Assembly: GCF_028502605.1 (NCBI RefSeq)
Contig: NC_079235.1
Location: forward strand, 1,736,001-1,800,000
DNA length: 64,000 nt
DNA from: Trichoderma breve
Lineage: Eukaryota; Ascomycota; Sordariomycetes; Hypocreales; Hypocreaceae
Direction of reading: 5' to 3'
Shown here: positions 53,926 to 64,000 of the stretch, piece by piece
How positions within the stretch are numbered: the first letter of the stretch is position 1
Layout of the letters: every line of letters starts with the position of its first letter
The notes under the pieces: model-generated
Database searches by the model: none
Told to the model about the DNA's origin: nothing
The model's input: only the letters and a program-made list of their open reading frames with translations
Translations under genes and position numbers: made by a program

Positions 53926-54243
53926 CGATTGCCGCCACAAGACTATAACAATGCATCGGTAGATGGTGATAGGGACAGACCTAGTATGCATTCGCCCTGC
54001 TTCAGCAAACACGAGTTGATTACAGACGCTCATGAGTATATTAGGCGTCTCACTATTGCCACAATATGGCTCTTCTTCTTCTTCTTCTTCTTCTTCTTCT
54101 TCTTCTTCTTCTTCTTCTTCTTCTTGCTTCATTAGCTTGATTCGCCATTATTTGTAACACGCCTCATTCGGCGAGTAATGTCTGTTGCGACGATGTACCC
54201 CTTTCCTATAGTAGATCGGTAGGCAAGCATTCAGTTCAGTTGA
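53926..54243. other. 3' intergenic spacer with (TTC)n
   Basis: Convergent spacer between two genes. It holds a (TTC)n microsatellite of about 18 units at 54071-54126, which by chance leaves poly-Phe or poly-Glu frames open on both strands. These are not taken as genes. Confidence 0.8.
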
Positions 54244-55402
54244 TTATGTGGTCCTGTTGTCTCTGCGAAGATCTTGGTCCAGAGCCTGCCTATTCTCATC
54301 CCAGGCGAAAAGCGAACCGAATGGGAAATGCTGAATGACTGGGAATTTTGACAAAACCTCAGCATTGAACATCTTGATCATACCTTTATTAATTTTCCCC
54401 CATCCGTCTTTTATGCCGGAAATATCAAACAGCATGGGACTGTGCTCCCAGAATGGCCCCTTTTTTACGTCATTGATGAACGCAACGGCTGAGAAGTACA
54501 TATTGGTTTGCCTCAAGTCTTCAACAATGCCTGGGTTGGTAACATCGCTTGGTTTTGGTGCGCCCCGTACAGAGCCTTCAATGGGCATCGGATCAAGCTC
54601 GCTGCTAATTGGGCGAGTAAGCTGCGCAGATCCGAAAATATATGGAATAAACGAATGGTCATCCAGACCCCATACACCATGGGATCCTGCTGGCTCAAGA
54701 GTGTATGTCGTTATGAGCTGCCTTACAATGTCGAGATACCTAACGTAGTGAGTTTATGCGAGTACCTCATGTTCTTGTTACTTACGGTTTGATGACCAAG
54801 AGCACAATCTCCCTCTCAATATTACCACCTTGTATGCCGTCCTTAAAATGCCCTAGCTTCCATAGACAGCCAATGAAAGCAATAAAGTTGAGCTCATGAC
54901 CGGTCCCATAGTCTAGGCGCTGTGGGCTGCCAAACGCTCCGAGTAAGTAGCTTGCTACTTCGTTTTTGGCATGCCCATTGCCTATTCGTAGAGTTTCTCC
55001 AAGCAACCCATGATCGAGAAAATCGTCCAGTTCGTTATTCAATAGCTGAAACCATTTACGGAAGCTCACGTTTCCAAATCTTTGAGACCCAGGATCTGGT
55101 GGTGCGTTGCCTATGAGCTTGTGGATGCGAGATAGTAGCGCTTGACATGATTGGATAGAGGCCGTCGTGGTAGATCTAGAACTCAAGGGAAATACAGACG
55201 GAACTGAATCGCCATTTGGTTGTCGAGGGCAAAGGGCGTGATTGAGCTGGAGAATAAAGATGCCGATATCGCGATAGGCTTCGCTGACAAGGAATCTGCG
55301 CACATCATCCGTCTGATGAATGCGTTTGACCGGTGTTTGGAAGACAGGGGGGGAGGACGGGTCGATAACACGAAGAGACGTCCAATTCTGAACATGGGAC
55401 AT
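54244..55402 (-). CDS. rrd1: PP2A phosphatase activator (PTPA family, Rrd1-like)
   Basis: PTPA is a peptidyl-prolyl isomerase-like chaperone that helps load metal into, and activate, the PP2A catalytic subunit. Exons on the minus strand are 55402-54786 and 54739-54244, with one 46-bp intron (GTAAGT to TTAG), giving 370 residues. Family blocks appear in order: [16 protein letters not shown] near the start, [51 protein letters not shown], then [20 protein letters not shown] and [14 protein letters not shown]. The motifs [13 protein letters not shown] and [17 protein letters not shown] fit the Rrd1 subgroup better than Rrd2, but that is from memory of the families. Length and core residues look intact. 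It is divergent from the Zds1-like gene, another PP2A regulator. Confidence 0.93.
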
Positions 55403-56348
55403 TTTAAAAGAGATGTCTAAATTTTTTATGGTGAGCGCCGTAAAGCAGTGTACTTCGGTCGCAAACTGATAAATTGTCTTAGGACCGTCCTAGGATAGCG
55501 AAGCAGCTGGAACCAGTGTGACTATTATGACTATTTTTAGACATAGTCAATAAATACGGAGTACAACCAGTATGTATATCTTTTGTTTTATTTAAAATAA
55601 TTTAGATGCATATATTTGTATATTAATGTTAATATTATTAATATTAGTAAATATAAAAATAATTAAATAATTAAACAATTAAATAATCAAATAATCAAAT
55701 AATCAAATAATCAAATAATCAAATAATCAAATAATCAAATAATCAATTACTTAAATAAATGTTTTAAAATAAATAAATAAATAGACTTATATATTATTTT
55801 CGGTATTAATATCTATAATAGTAATATATAAATGTAAATATTATTAATTTTGCTTTTATTTAATAGCTTTAAGTATACAGTTGTAAATGGCTACAAATCA
55901 AATTTCATTTCGTTCATGCATCTTAGGACTATCCTAGTAGACTCTAGGTAGGGATGCGATAACTGTCATGTGCTTCATATCGCCGACTTACCTATGTCTC
56001 ATGTTCTGATTGTCTAAAGAAATAACGTTTTAAGATACTCGCGTTCATGTCTAATGAATAACGGCCTCCTTTCTTGTCATCCGCTCAACCAAACCCTGAT
56101 TTTACGCTGGAGATCTTCTATACGGCGCCCTCATGTGGCGGTAGACATCGTGACGACATCCCGCTCAGGAGGTGTTTACTGAGCCCACCATCTGTTGCTG
56201 GTTAATCTGCAACTTGTTACTCGCTCATCTGGCTGCCGTGACCAACCCAAACCCAAGACTCCGAAAGTTGCTATCTAGAACCAGATAATATAGCTGTACC
56301 GGCTTTTGCCCGGGGGTCCCGCCTCCCTACGGCCCTCTGTCACCCTCG
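55403..56348. promoter_or_regulatory. divergent intergenic region with an AT island
   Basis: About 950 bp separate the divergent PTPA and Zds1-like genes, so both promoters should lie here. An AT-rich island occupies about 55560-55880, including an octamer array. Near-identical 16-bp palindromes flank the island: CTTAGGACCGTCCTAG (55478-55493) and CTTAGGACTATCCTAG (55922-55937). No reading frame in it looks real. Confidence 0.65.
55678..55746. repeat. octamer microsatellite (AAATAATC)n
   Basis: Eight tandem units in the AT island upstream of the PTPA gene. The C survives in every unit, so this array is not RIPped. Confidence 0.92.
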
Positions 56349-59303
56349 ATGATGGTATGTTCTCTAGTGTATTTCGTGCCAGAACGCAGAAGACGCTACC
56401 GAGCTGGAGTTCAAATGTAGAACGGAACATGTCGGTAGCGTACCCGTGGCTAGAATCGATCCAATAAAACTAGAGTAATAGCGATCTCGATTCTTTAGCC
56501 GTCGCTAATGAAATCGGCGAATAGACATCATCTCGACCTCATGGCGAAGTTGCCGGCACCCTTTCCACACGACGTGGCCACTCGAGCCAACTCTCAATTT
56601 CGGATCCCAGTCATCACGTAACGGAGGCAATCGGCAATCTATATGATGAAGATGAAGACTCAAGTACCGAGACAAGTCGCCCGCTGAGTTTCCTTCCCGG
56701 CCCTGCATATCAAGAAGGAGGACCCCAACCACAACATCAACGCCTTGAAAGGCCTTCGCACTCGAACAAATCGCCAAATCTCTTTCTTCAACCAGCGTCG
56801 GATCAGCCCACACAAGCTATAACTCATAATGATAATGGTAGTTCGAAAACTTCGCCGATACGACTCGCCATAGGAAACAATCATTGGGGCGATCAAATGG
56901 ACCAACACACAATGCCCGTGACATCTCCCACCCTGTCTCTGCGCGAAGTTCATACACAAACGCCCGGGCAGCAATTTCCCCTGACCAATATAGATAACCC
57001 GAATGATATCGCCCAGGAGTTGAGCAATTTGCAAGCGCTGAGGCGTTTATCTATGGATGTGGGCAACAGTATTGATCCAGATATACCGCCAATGTCATTA
57101 GCAGCTATGCCGGCTGTGGCGCCGAGAGGAGACGACGATGAAAACGACCCATCGAGATTGCTTTGGGTGCCAGCCAGGGTACACCCAGAGCTTGCTCCAA
57201 CCGAGTTCAAGACCTTTCTAGCAAGCCGCCTTCAGTCAATACGGAGGAGATCCGGGGATTCATTTCTTTCCGTCTCGGATGAAAAATATGGCAATGAATC
57301 GGATCCTATCAATGCTTCTTCATTAAGGAGAAAGAAGTCCTTACTCTCACGCCAGATTGACAACTCAGAAGAACGAGCCCCTGAAGGATTCGCTGGTGGG
57401 ATAGACAGATCAGAGAGACATGGTTTCAAGGGTAATCAACAAGACCGAGAACTGAGTCTAGATGAGCTAGTAAAAGACCCTTCAAAAGCAGTTCAGAGGC
57501 TTGCTCAAGAGTCCCATAGCTATTCAGGCAGTTTAGAGACTGGGATGGATGACATGCCTATCCTCCCTGTTGCACCCAGTAGCGGATTACGGAGATCAAC
57601 TCGGACAACCTATCGCAAAGGAGGGAGCTTGCGATTTGGGGACAAGACATCGTTTTCGAAGCGGATGGCACAACGCCAGCAAAGCGGCGAATCTATAGAG
57701 CCACCTATTCCGGCGGCCGAAGATATTCCTCGGGGATATCCGCTGATTAAAGTGCAGTCAGAACCTACTTCTGAGAATTTCTCAAGGCCTACCCGGCCGG
57801 ATCGAAGACAAGATAGATTTTCACAAGAACCGGCCGCAACGTCAACAGATTTCGACACTTCCTCTTCCTCAAGGCCGTCACAGTTCTCTGGTCGACTACC
57901 TTCTGCTCAATCTACTACATCCAACAATAATACCTCCAACCCGGATGAAGCAAGCGCTTCGCAAGACAATCGATATCCGGAAAAATTCCCACAGCGTTCT
58001 TCATCTCAGGCCATTACCGTGACAGAAGAGGCCGGATTGGAGTCTGCGACGGATAATATTGGCGACGATACACTGAGCCACTCGAATTACCACTCCTTAT
58101 CGGGCAATGCGAATTTCGAGGATAACAGCTCGCCTAGCTCTGCGAAATCGCCAATTCCCAGCGCGGCGCAAACCAGTACAGCTGCTGTTGCGAGTCCGGT
58201 CCAATCCGGCGCTTCAAATGGTAACGCTATTCGCTCTGATACCTCAACCGTTACCCCGGCGCATACGCGAGACGATAAAAAATCGGACAAAAAGTCGAAA
58301 AGGGATAAGGATGAGGACTCTCATAATTCCACGAGGTCTGGCTCTGCGTGGAAGTGGCTCAAAGGTGTTGCAGACGATAGGGACAAAAAGAAAGATGAGA
58401 GCAGGAAATCCAAGCATAAATCCGCATCCGAAAAAGCCCAAGATAATGTGCGATTGGATGTGATCCAAACTTCAATTGAAAAGACTGCTACAAAGGGTCG
58501 CGAAAGCCTAGTCCTTGACCGGGATAGCATCGACAATAAGCTTTCGGACGAGCGAAAGAAAGAGAGCCATCGCAAAAGTGACTCAAAGAAGGAAAAGGAT
58601 GGAAGTTTGTTCTCTTCCATTTTTGGCGGTGGCAAGAAAAGAGAAGAGAAAGAAAAGAACAAAAAATCTCAGCAGCTGTTGCAAGTTCCAGAAGACATCG
58701 TGCCTTACAAGCCTTTGCAACCAGATGTTGACTACAACTGGAGCCGCTTTCCACTTCTGGAGGAGCGCGCGATCTATCGAATGGCACACATCAAATTAGC
58801 AAACCCTCGTCGGTCCCTCCACAGCCAGGTGCTTCTGAGCAACTTTATGTATAGCTATTTGGCGATTGTTCAAGCTATGCATCCCCAGATGAATGTTCCA
58901 GTTTCACCCCAACAAAAGCGACTAGAAGAAGAGGCACGCCGTAAGCAGGAAGAACAAGACTACATGGCTCAGCGTGATGCACAGGATGAGGCAGGTGAAC
59001 AAGACCAACATCAGAGTCTTGAGCAGTACGATTTCAATTACCATCGTGTAAGTTACCCCCTTTTCTATAAATTTGAAGCATACTAAGTTCTTTCAGACGG
59101 CAGTGCAATACGCTGATTCCAGTTCCGATAAACCCGTCGAGTATGTGGATGATGCTCAGATATATGAAGATGATCACACACGCGATAGCCATGGTGGTTA
59201 CGGCGATGACGATTCTGGTGGCTATAGCCAGGAGGTGAAGGATTATTATCGGTATCAAAACGATGTCTCAGATCGACACACTGGCCAGGATGGCGTGTGG
59301 TGA
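56349..59303 (+). CDS. Zds1/Zds2-like PP2A regulator
   Basis: Zds proteins bind PP2A-Cdc55 (B55) and control its activity and localisation in mitotic entry and exit, polarity and stress. The Zds C-terminal domain is clear at about residues 726-790: VPYKPLQPDVDYNWSRFPLL, ERAIYRMAHIKLANPRR, VLLSNFMYSYL. The main exon (56525-59047) is open upstream of Met56897 through HHVTEAIGNLYDEDED and RPLSFLP, conserved-looking N-terminal text, so 56897 is not the true start. I infer a two-codon exon (56349-56354, ATGATG then GTATGT) joined to 56525 over a 170-bp intron, and a last exon 59097-59303 after a 49-bp intron ending TTTCAG. This gives 911 residues. The middle is Ser-rich and disordered with a Lys/Glu/Asp-rich stretch near 58260-58680. 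The domain call is secure; the first exon is tentative. Confidence 0.88.
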
Positions 59304-60005
59304 TGCTTAGCCACAGGATTGCCCATCTACTCAGCTTCACGGGTAATCATCACTTTTTGTAACATTTTCAGCGCGTGTTGTGGCGCGACCGCGGGTAGGT
59401 CTTGTCTTGAGAGAAGAGGTGGGATTGAAGGTGGCGGAAATCTAGTATACAACGGCGTTTTAGGAGCTTGGTTGCGTCTTGGTTCTCCTTCATTGGGAGT
59501 TGATGGGGAGCGTGCAGGGTTGAGACAGCGGTGCCATGGCCATTTCTTGTGGGATATAGATTAAACGACTAGAAGTCGCGACTGTTAAACACTCTGATGA
59601 TATTAATGTGGAACTACGAGATGAAGCACCCTTGCATTGATAAGCCATTCAGCAACATTTGGAATTTATGAGCATAGCATAGTTGTGTAGTCGTGTAGGC
59701 ACTCGCCCTATTTTGCGATGTTAAACATTTCTTATAATACAACGGCCACCCAATGATTTCCTCAAGGCTCAACTTCCCTCACTACGGCGAAGGATGATGC
59801 TGTACATGTAGGCCACGATAAGAGCTGTAGCCCATACTAAAAACTATTCATGGATCTCAAGTAATGGACTTATACACCAATGAACTGGGAAATTAGGAAT
59901 TTCATGTTTCACAGCATCAGGTCGGGGAAAAATAAATTCAAAAAAGGTATTTTAGCCATATGATACATATGAGTGTCTGTTTTAGTGGCTCTCCAAGTAA
60001 CGTGC
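59304..60005. other. convergent 3' intergenic region
   Basis: About 700 bp between two convergent genes. It should contain both 3' untranslated regions. An open frame at 59319-59564 has no family resemblance and is dismissed. No RNA gene was seen. Confidence 0.7.
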
Positions 60006-60917
60006 CTACTTCTTTTCCTCTGGCTTAGCAGCAGGCAGTTTGAAGGCCTCAGGTTTGCGATCTTCGCCTGACCCAACTTGTTCCCAAGCGCTGGATCCTC
60101 CTTCAAAGTTTCGGAAAGCTTGGGTAAGTTCTAGTGGCTCGGTGACAATTCGTTTCTTCTCCTCGTCATAGCGAATCTCGGTGTATCCCGTAAGTGGGAA
60201 GTCTTTTCGTAGAGGGTGGCCCTCGAATCCATAGTCCGTCATGATACGTCTCAGATCAGGGTGGCCCGTAAAGAAGACGCCGTATAGATCGTAGACTTCA
60301 CGTTCATACCAGTTGGCGCCGCCGAATAGGCTGGTGATGCTTGGCACAGGGGATGACTCGTCGGCGTAAGTTTTGACTCGGATGCGAGAGTTGTATCGAA
60401 CGGAGAGCAAGTTGTAAACAACCTCAAATCGATTACTGCGGGTAGGGTAGTCGCATGCAGTAACACTACTAACTTGAGTAAATTCTGCAGCCGTATTATC
60501 TAGAGGAATGCAGGGTTAGACTTTGCCAAAGCAGCAGAAAGTGATATACAAACACTTTAGGAAAGAAAAGACCGGGATAACCCCAGATGGCGAAATGTAA
60601 ATGGTGAGTTCATCTTTCCAGACAGAAAATTGCTGGATGTACTTTGGGAGGCATCCCATTAACCAGGTTCCATATCGATGAAGATTGTCTGCCTTGCTTT
60701 GATATTTGGCTGTCGGATTGACGATGGGCGCTTTGAGGGTTCCAATTGCGTCTCTCGGGGCTTCTCTCATGTTATGGGACTCCTGGGGCATTGCGACCAT
60801 TCGAGGAGAGGAGATTGATATCGCTCTGGTGATTTGTCCAGCGCGAGCTCGCGTCAAGGCCTTTGCAGGCTCAAGAGTTGAGCTCAAAGTCGCTCTCCAT
60901 GGGACCTTGCTTGCCAT
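60006..60917 (-). CDS. NADH:ubiquinone oxidoreductase 30-kDa subunit (NDUFS3/NuoC)
   Basis: This is a core subunit of the peripheral arm of mitochondrial complex I, in the Q-module. Exons on the minus strand are 60917-60554 and 60499-60006, with a 54-bp intron (GTTTGT to CTAG), giving 285 residues. The start is placed at MASK because the following 40 or so residues are Arg/Ser/Ala-rich with few acids, as in a mitochondrial presequence. Twenty-six codons upstream are open but unlike the family. The core reads [20 protein letters not shown], the intron-spanning FLKYNTAAEF, then [20 protein letters not shown] and [15 protein letters not shown], which is the complex I 30-kDa signature. The Lys-rich C-terminus is intact. 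It shares a divergent promoter with NOT4. Confidence 0.95.
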
Positions 60918-61582
60918 AGCGAATTGTCTGCCGGGATGCAATGGCTGCGAGACTTGGTTGAACTGGTGGGGGAGCCGAATTGTTCCATGAAGCAATTAGC
61001 TCAGATCCATGAACTCGGTTTGAGTCTCCGGTGATTTGCCGTAAGAAGTGATGGCGTGTCAGAGCTCGCACTGTACAGCTCAGCATGTTGCGTCTGGTAG
61101 CCAAGTAGGTAGGCTCCGATGCATTCACCTACAGTATATCTTAGATTTCCCTACTGTACATCATCAAATCACGAAATAAAGTACTGGGTACGACTGTAAG
61201 GTGGCTTTTAAGCTGCATACTTAGGTATCTCTATAGTGAGTGCCTACTACTGTCTGAAGCTCTAGGTACCTGGCAAAAGCAGTAAATTAATAAGAGGAAA
61301 CCCTACCTACCCGTTTTCCATCCTCTCGCACGGGTAGCACTTTAATAATCATCCTGGCAAGTCATAATTCTATACCTGTTCCTCGCAATAGGTGAGGCTA
61401 GAATCACGTGATTGTGGAGCCCGCTGAATTTGGGACCAAACGGCTGGCTCGTCCCACACACCACGCTCTGAACAAACATCATCAGTTAGCTATCAATCAC
61501 TTGGCCAGCACAACCACGATTTTTTTTTTCCTTCTTCATTTTTCCCATATCTCACGATAGCAAACATACCTCTACCACAAGC
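60918..61582. promoter_or_regulatory. divergent promoter of the complex I subunit and NOT4
   Basis: 665 bp lie between the two start codons. A perfect 12-bp palindrome AATCACGTGATT (61402-61413) has the CACGTG core bound by basic helix-loop-helix factors such as Cbf1. It lies about 170 bp before the NOT4 start and 485 bp before the complex I start. A T-rich tract at 61521-61545 precedes the NOT4 start codon. Which gene the palindrome serves is unknown. Confidence 0.6.
61402..61413. promoter_or_regulatory. CACGTG palindrome
   Basis: AATCACGTGATT is a perfect 12-bp palindrome containing TCACGTGA, a typical E-box/Cbf1-type site. Binding is inferred from sequence alone. Confidence 0.55.
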
Positions 61583-64000
61583 ATGGCGCCACAAGACTCT
61601 TTCATAGAGGAAGACGAAGATGTCTGGTAAGTGAGCGTGGAGGAGGATATCCATTGAGAAGAAGCCACTCTCTAATGCCGTCACAGCCCTCTTTGCATCG
61701 AAGAGTTCGATTTGTCCGACCGGAACTTCCGCCCTTGCCCTTGCGGCTACCAGGTAGCTATCGCTTTGATCCCATAAACGAAATAGCATAGACTTCTAAC
61801 AAACCGTTTTTAGGTCTGCCAGTTCTGCTTTAATAATATAAAAAATAATATGAATGGTCTGTGTCCGGCATGCCGACGACCTTACGACGAGAAAACCATC
61901 CAGTGGAAAGTTGTGACACAAGAGGAGTAAGCTCTTTGTCTTCCTTATCAGGATTTCTCAAGCTGACTGTTTTTAGGGTTGCCGAGTTCCGTGCAAATAT
62001 ACAAAAAAATCAACGCAAGCGAGCTCAGGAACAGCGCCAGAAGGAGGTTCAGAAACGTGAAGCTGAGAAAGAGAATCGCAAAAATCTCATCGGAGTACGT
62101 GTTGTGCAGAAGAATCTCGTTTACATTACAGGTCTGGCACCTACCGTCCGTGAAGACGAACTCCTTAAGACGCTTAGAAAGCCCGAGTTTTTTGGGCAGT
62201 ACGGCGTTATTCAAAAGATTTCGATTAGTAATCGAAAGAGTTCGGATGGTCAACACCACTCGTTAGGCATCTACGTTACTTTTGAAAAACCTGATGAAGC
62301 AACCAGGTGTATCCAAGCTGTCCATGGGTCACAAAACGGCGACCGAATACTCAAAGCTCAATATGGAACGACGAAATACTGTTCGGCATGGCTCAAGAAC
62401 GAGAAATGCAACAACCCTGGTTGCATGTTCTTACATGAACAGGGCGATGAAGAGGACAGCTATACTCGGCAAGATTTGTCGTCCATGAATAGCATTCACA
62501 CACAGCGGCCGCTGCCTGGAGGAAACAACAGCTCTTTCCGCACAACCCCTCGACAGCAAGCCTCACAGCCAACCCTAACGGCCATTTCGCAGACCATGGC
62601 GCGTTCTTCAAGCAAAGATGGCTCGGATTATGGATTGGATGGCTCTGCTTTACCTTCTTCAGCCAATTGGGCCCGAAACCCCCAGCGCAGCCGGCGAGGT
62701 AGCCATGCAACAAGCGGCGCTCCATCCAGCCCCGCTATTTCAGCCTCATTACCTACTACAACAGAAGTTGCTCAAGAGGCTGTGGAAGATACCGAATCTC
62801 CTCCTTCTACTCAACCTCCGGAAGATGATAAAATCTCAAATCAAGATCCTGCTGAAGAGCCCCAGCTGCCCCCGTCACAGGGCTCACTAGCGACCATTCT
62901 ACGGGCGTTGCAAAGTTGTACATTTACGAGCCTCGTTACTCCGCAATTCAACGAATTGGAACCTCCACTATTTGATATTCGGGGAGGAAAGAAGCGGAAA
63001 GCCATGCGTGAGGATGACGACGCACGGATCGGTGGTGACCAGAAGAACGCAACTGAAGGTCAAATTCAACCGGAAAGCGAGGCAGAGACAGGCGGGAGCC
63101 TTGCTCTTGGTGGTGAACCTGAAGAACGCGATGTAATCGGTGATGGGCAGGGGTTTGAGCACCGGCATATCAACTCATTTCCTCCCATTCAAAGAAGCAA
63201 TGCCGATACTCTCTTTGGTCCTGCTCTTAGTGGTTCAAACTTCAATCCAGGTACAAGTCAGATGGGTCGAGGAGTCGCCCCTCCGCAGTTAATGTCTTTG
63301 CGACCTCAATCAGGGTTCAGCGATCAGGCCCCTTCGGGCCTATCTAGCCAGGCTACGTTCCAAAATCAAGGTCATAATCGTCAATCATCCCGATTCGGCT
63401 TTATGGCTGACAGCCCACCAGCAGCAACGAATCTCAAATTTGCCACGAATCAAAGAATCATGGGCCAGCAATCATCCATGGTATCTAACTCGTTGCAATC
63501 CTCAGGTAGCAGCCACTTTTTTGGCAGCTCTATGCCAGCGCCACCGCCGGGCCTCAAGTCCACAAACACACCGCCAAACCTTTTTGGTCAAGGATTTGGC
63601 GGCTCGGCATTTGGTCCTGCAACGAAAGACACACCTGGCGACTTATTACAGAGTTTAATTAGTCGGAGCCGAGGCGGTGGTAACCAGCCTCATGATGGTG
63701 GAAAGCGTGAGTACATGATCTCTTCTTTTTCTAATCAGTATCCACCACCCTCAACCTCTACCCCAGCTCCTACTTCTGGCCTTTTGGCATCGCTCTACGG
63801 TAACCACCCCGGAGCATTCCAAGACTTTGGCTCGAAGCAGAAGAAGAAGGGGAAGAAGCATAGACATGCTAACACTTCCTCCTCGGGGGGGAGTGGTCTA
63901 GTGGATCTTGCGGACCCGAGTATACTGCAGGCGAGGATGCAGCACCAATCGCAAAGCAACACCGGAGTCAATCAGGGAGTTTTCAGCGGCCAGAGCCAAG
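61583..64000 (+). CDS. not4: CCR4-NOT E3 ubiquitin ligase subunit Not4 (partial, 3' cut)
   Basis: Not4 (Mot2 in yeast, CNOT4 in human) is the RING ubiquitin ligase of the CCR4-NOT complex, acting in mRNA decay and co-translational quality control. Exons are 61583-61626, 61687-61753, 61814-61926 and 61977 to the window end, with introns of 60, 60 and 50 bp. At least 749 residues are visible. A C4C4 RING uses Cys15, 18, 32, 34, 39, 42, 54 and 57. A basic coiled segment (about 80-110) follows, then an RRM (about 121-204) and a CCCH finger (Cys210, Cys219, Cys224, His228). The remainder is disordered and rich in Ser/Pro/Gln, with a basic KKKGKKHRH patch. The first intron splits the codon of Cys15. 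The stop codon lies beyond the window. Confidence 0.95.

Noticed and set aside
53860..54135. Poly-Glu and poly-Phe frames on the two strands
   Set aside because: Both are created by the (TTC)n microsatellite and overlap the end of the SRAP gene.
58107..58799. Several overlapping frames inside the Zds1-like gene
   Set aside because: They are out-of-frame or antisense shadows of the Lys/Ser-rich coding region.
59319..59564. Open frame of 81 codons after the Zds1-like gene
   Set aside because: It lies in the 3' region, has low-complexity Gly/Arg content, and no recognisable motif or splice context.
60918..61128. Upstream Met codons for the complex I subunit
   Set aside because: The extra N-terminal residues do not look like the family. 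MASK at 60917 gives a typical mitochondrial presequence.
63707..63738. Short intron in NOT4 (GTGAGT to CAG, 32 bp)
   Set aside because: It is shorter than any other intron here, and removing 32 bp breaks the frame, which is open when read through.

Overview
The window joins two very different kinds of DNA. Bases 1 to about 52,440 are almost pure A+T and contain no intact gene. Bases 52,441 to 64,000 are ordinary gene-dense DNA with short GT-AG introns (46 to 70 bp, plus one inferred of 170 bp). The proteins (SRAP/HMCES, PP2A activator PTPA, Zds1, complex I 30-kDa subunit, Not4) and the saturating C-to-T/G-to-A decay of every repeat point to a filamentous ascomycete with active repeat-induced point mutation (RIP). 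Eurotiomycetes are likely; the genus cannot be named from the sequence.

AT-rich half. It is a graveyard of nested transposons, and many boundaries can still be read from 8-bp (hAT) or 5-bp (LTR) target-site duplications. A hAT element (890-11317) holds the 3' half of a second hAT (to 7604) and several MITEs. A complete hAT lies at 13701-19665 on the minus strand, with about 85 readable codons of its transposase C-terminus. A 20-kb nest at 20057-40070 is four levels deep: hAT, then another hAT (20567-32171), then a Ty3/gypsy LTR element (22746-30676), then a MITE (25746-26114). A truncated second gypsy copy (about 46255-49410) and a structure with about 300-bp inverted arms (49450-52465) follow. 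Three short hAT-type MITE families are scattered throughout. Some MITEs still carry CpG and CpA, so they inserted after the main RIP episode. Pure microsatellites and minisatellites fill other stretches.

Boundary. Composition changes within tens of bases near 52,440, at the outer end of an inverted-repeat arm. The first G-rich sequence of the unique DNA is a G-quadruplex-type run (52464-52485).

Gene half, left to right: SRAP-domain protein (+), PP2A activator Rrd1/PTPA (-), Zds1-like PP2A regulator (+), complex I 30-kDa subunit (-), CCR4-NOT ubiquitin ligase Not4 (+, running off the right edge). PTPA and Zds1 both act on PP2A and are divergently arranged neighbours. The complex I gene and NOT4 share a 665-bp divergent promoter with a perfect 12-bp CACGTG palindrome. 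Strands alternate, so these are five separate transcription units.

All intron and exon boundaries are read by eye from splice signals, frame continuity and family knowledge; none was checked against RNA or a database.
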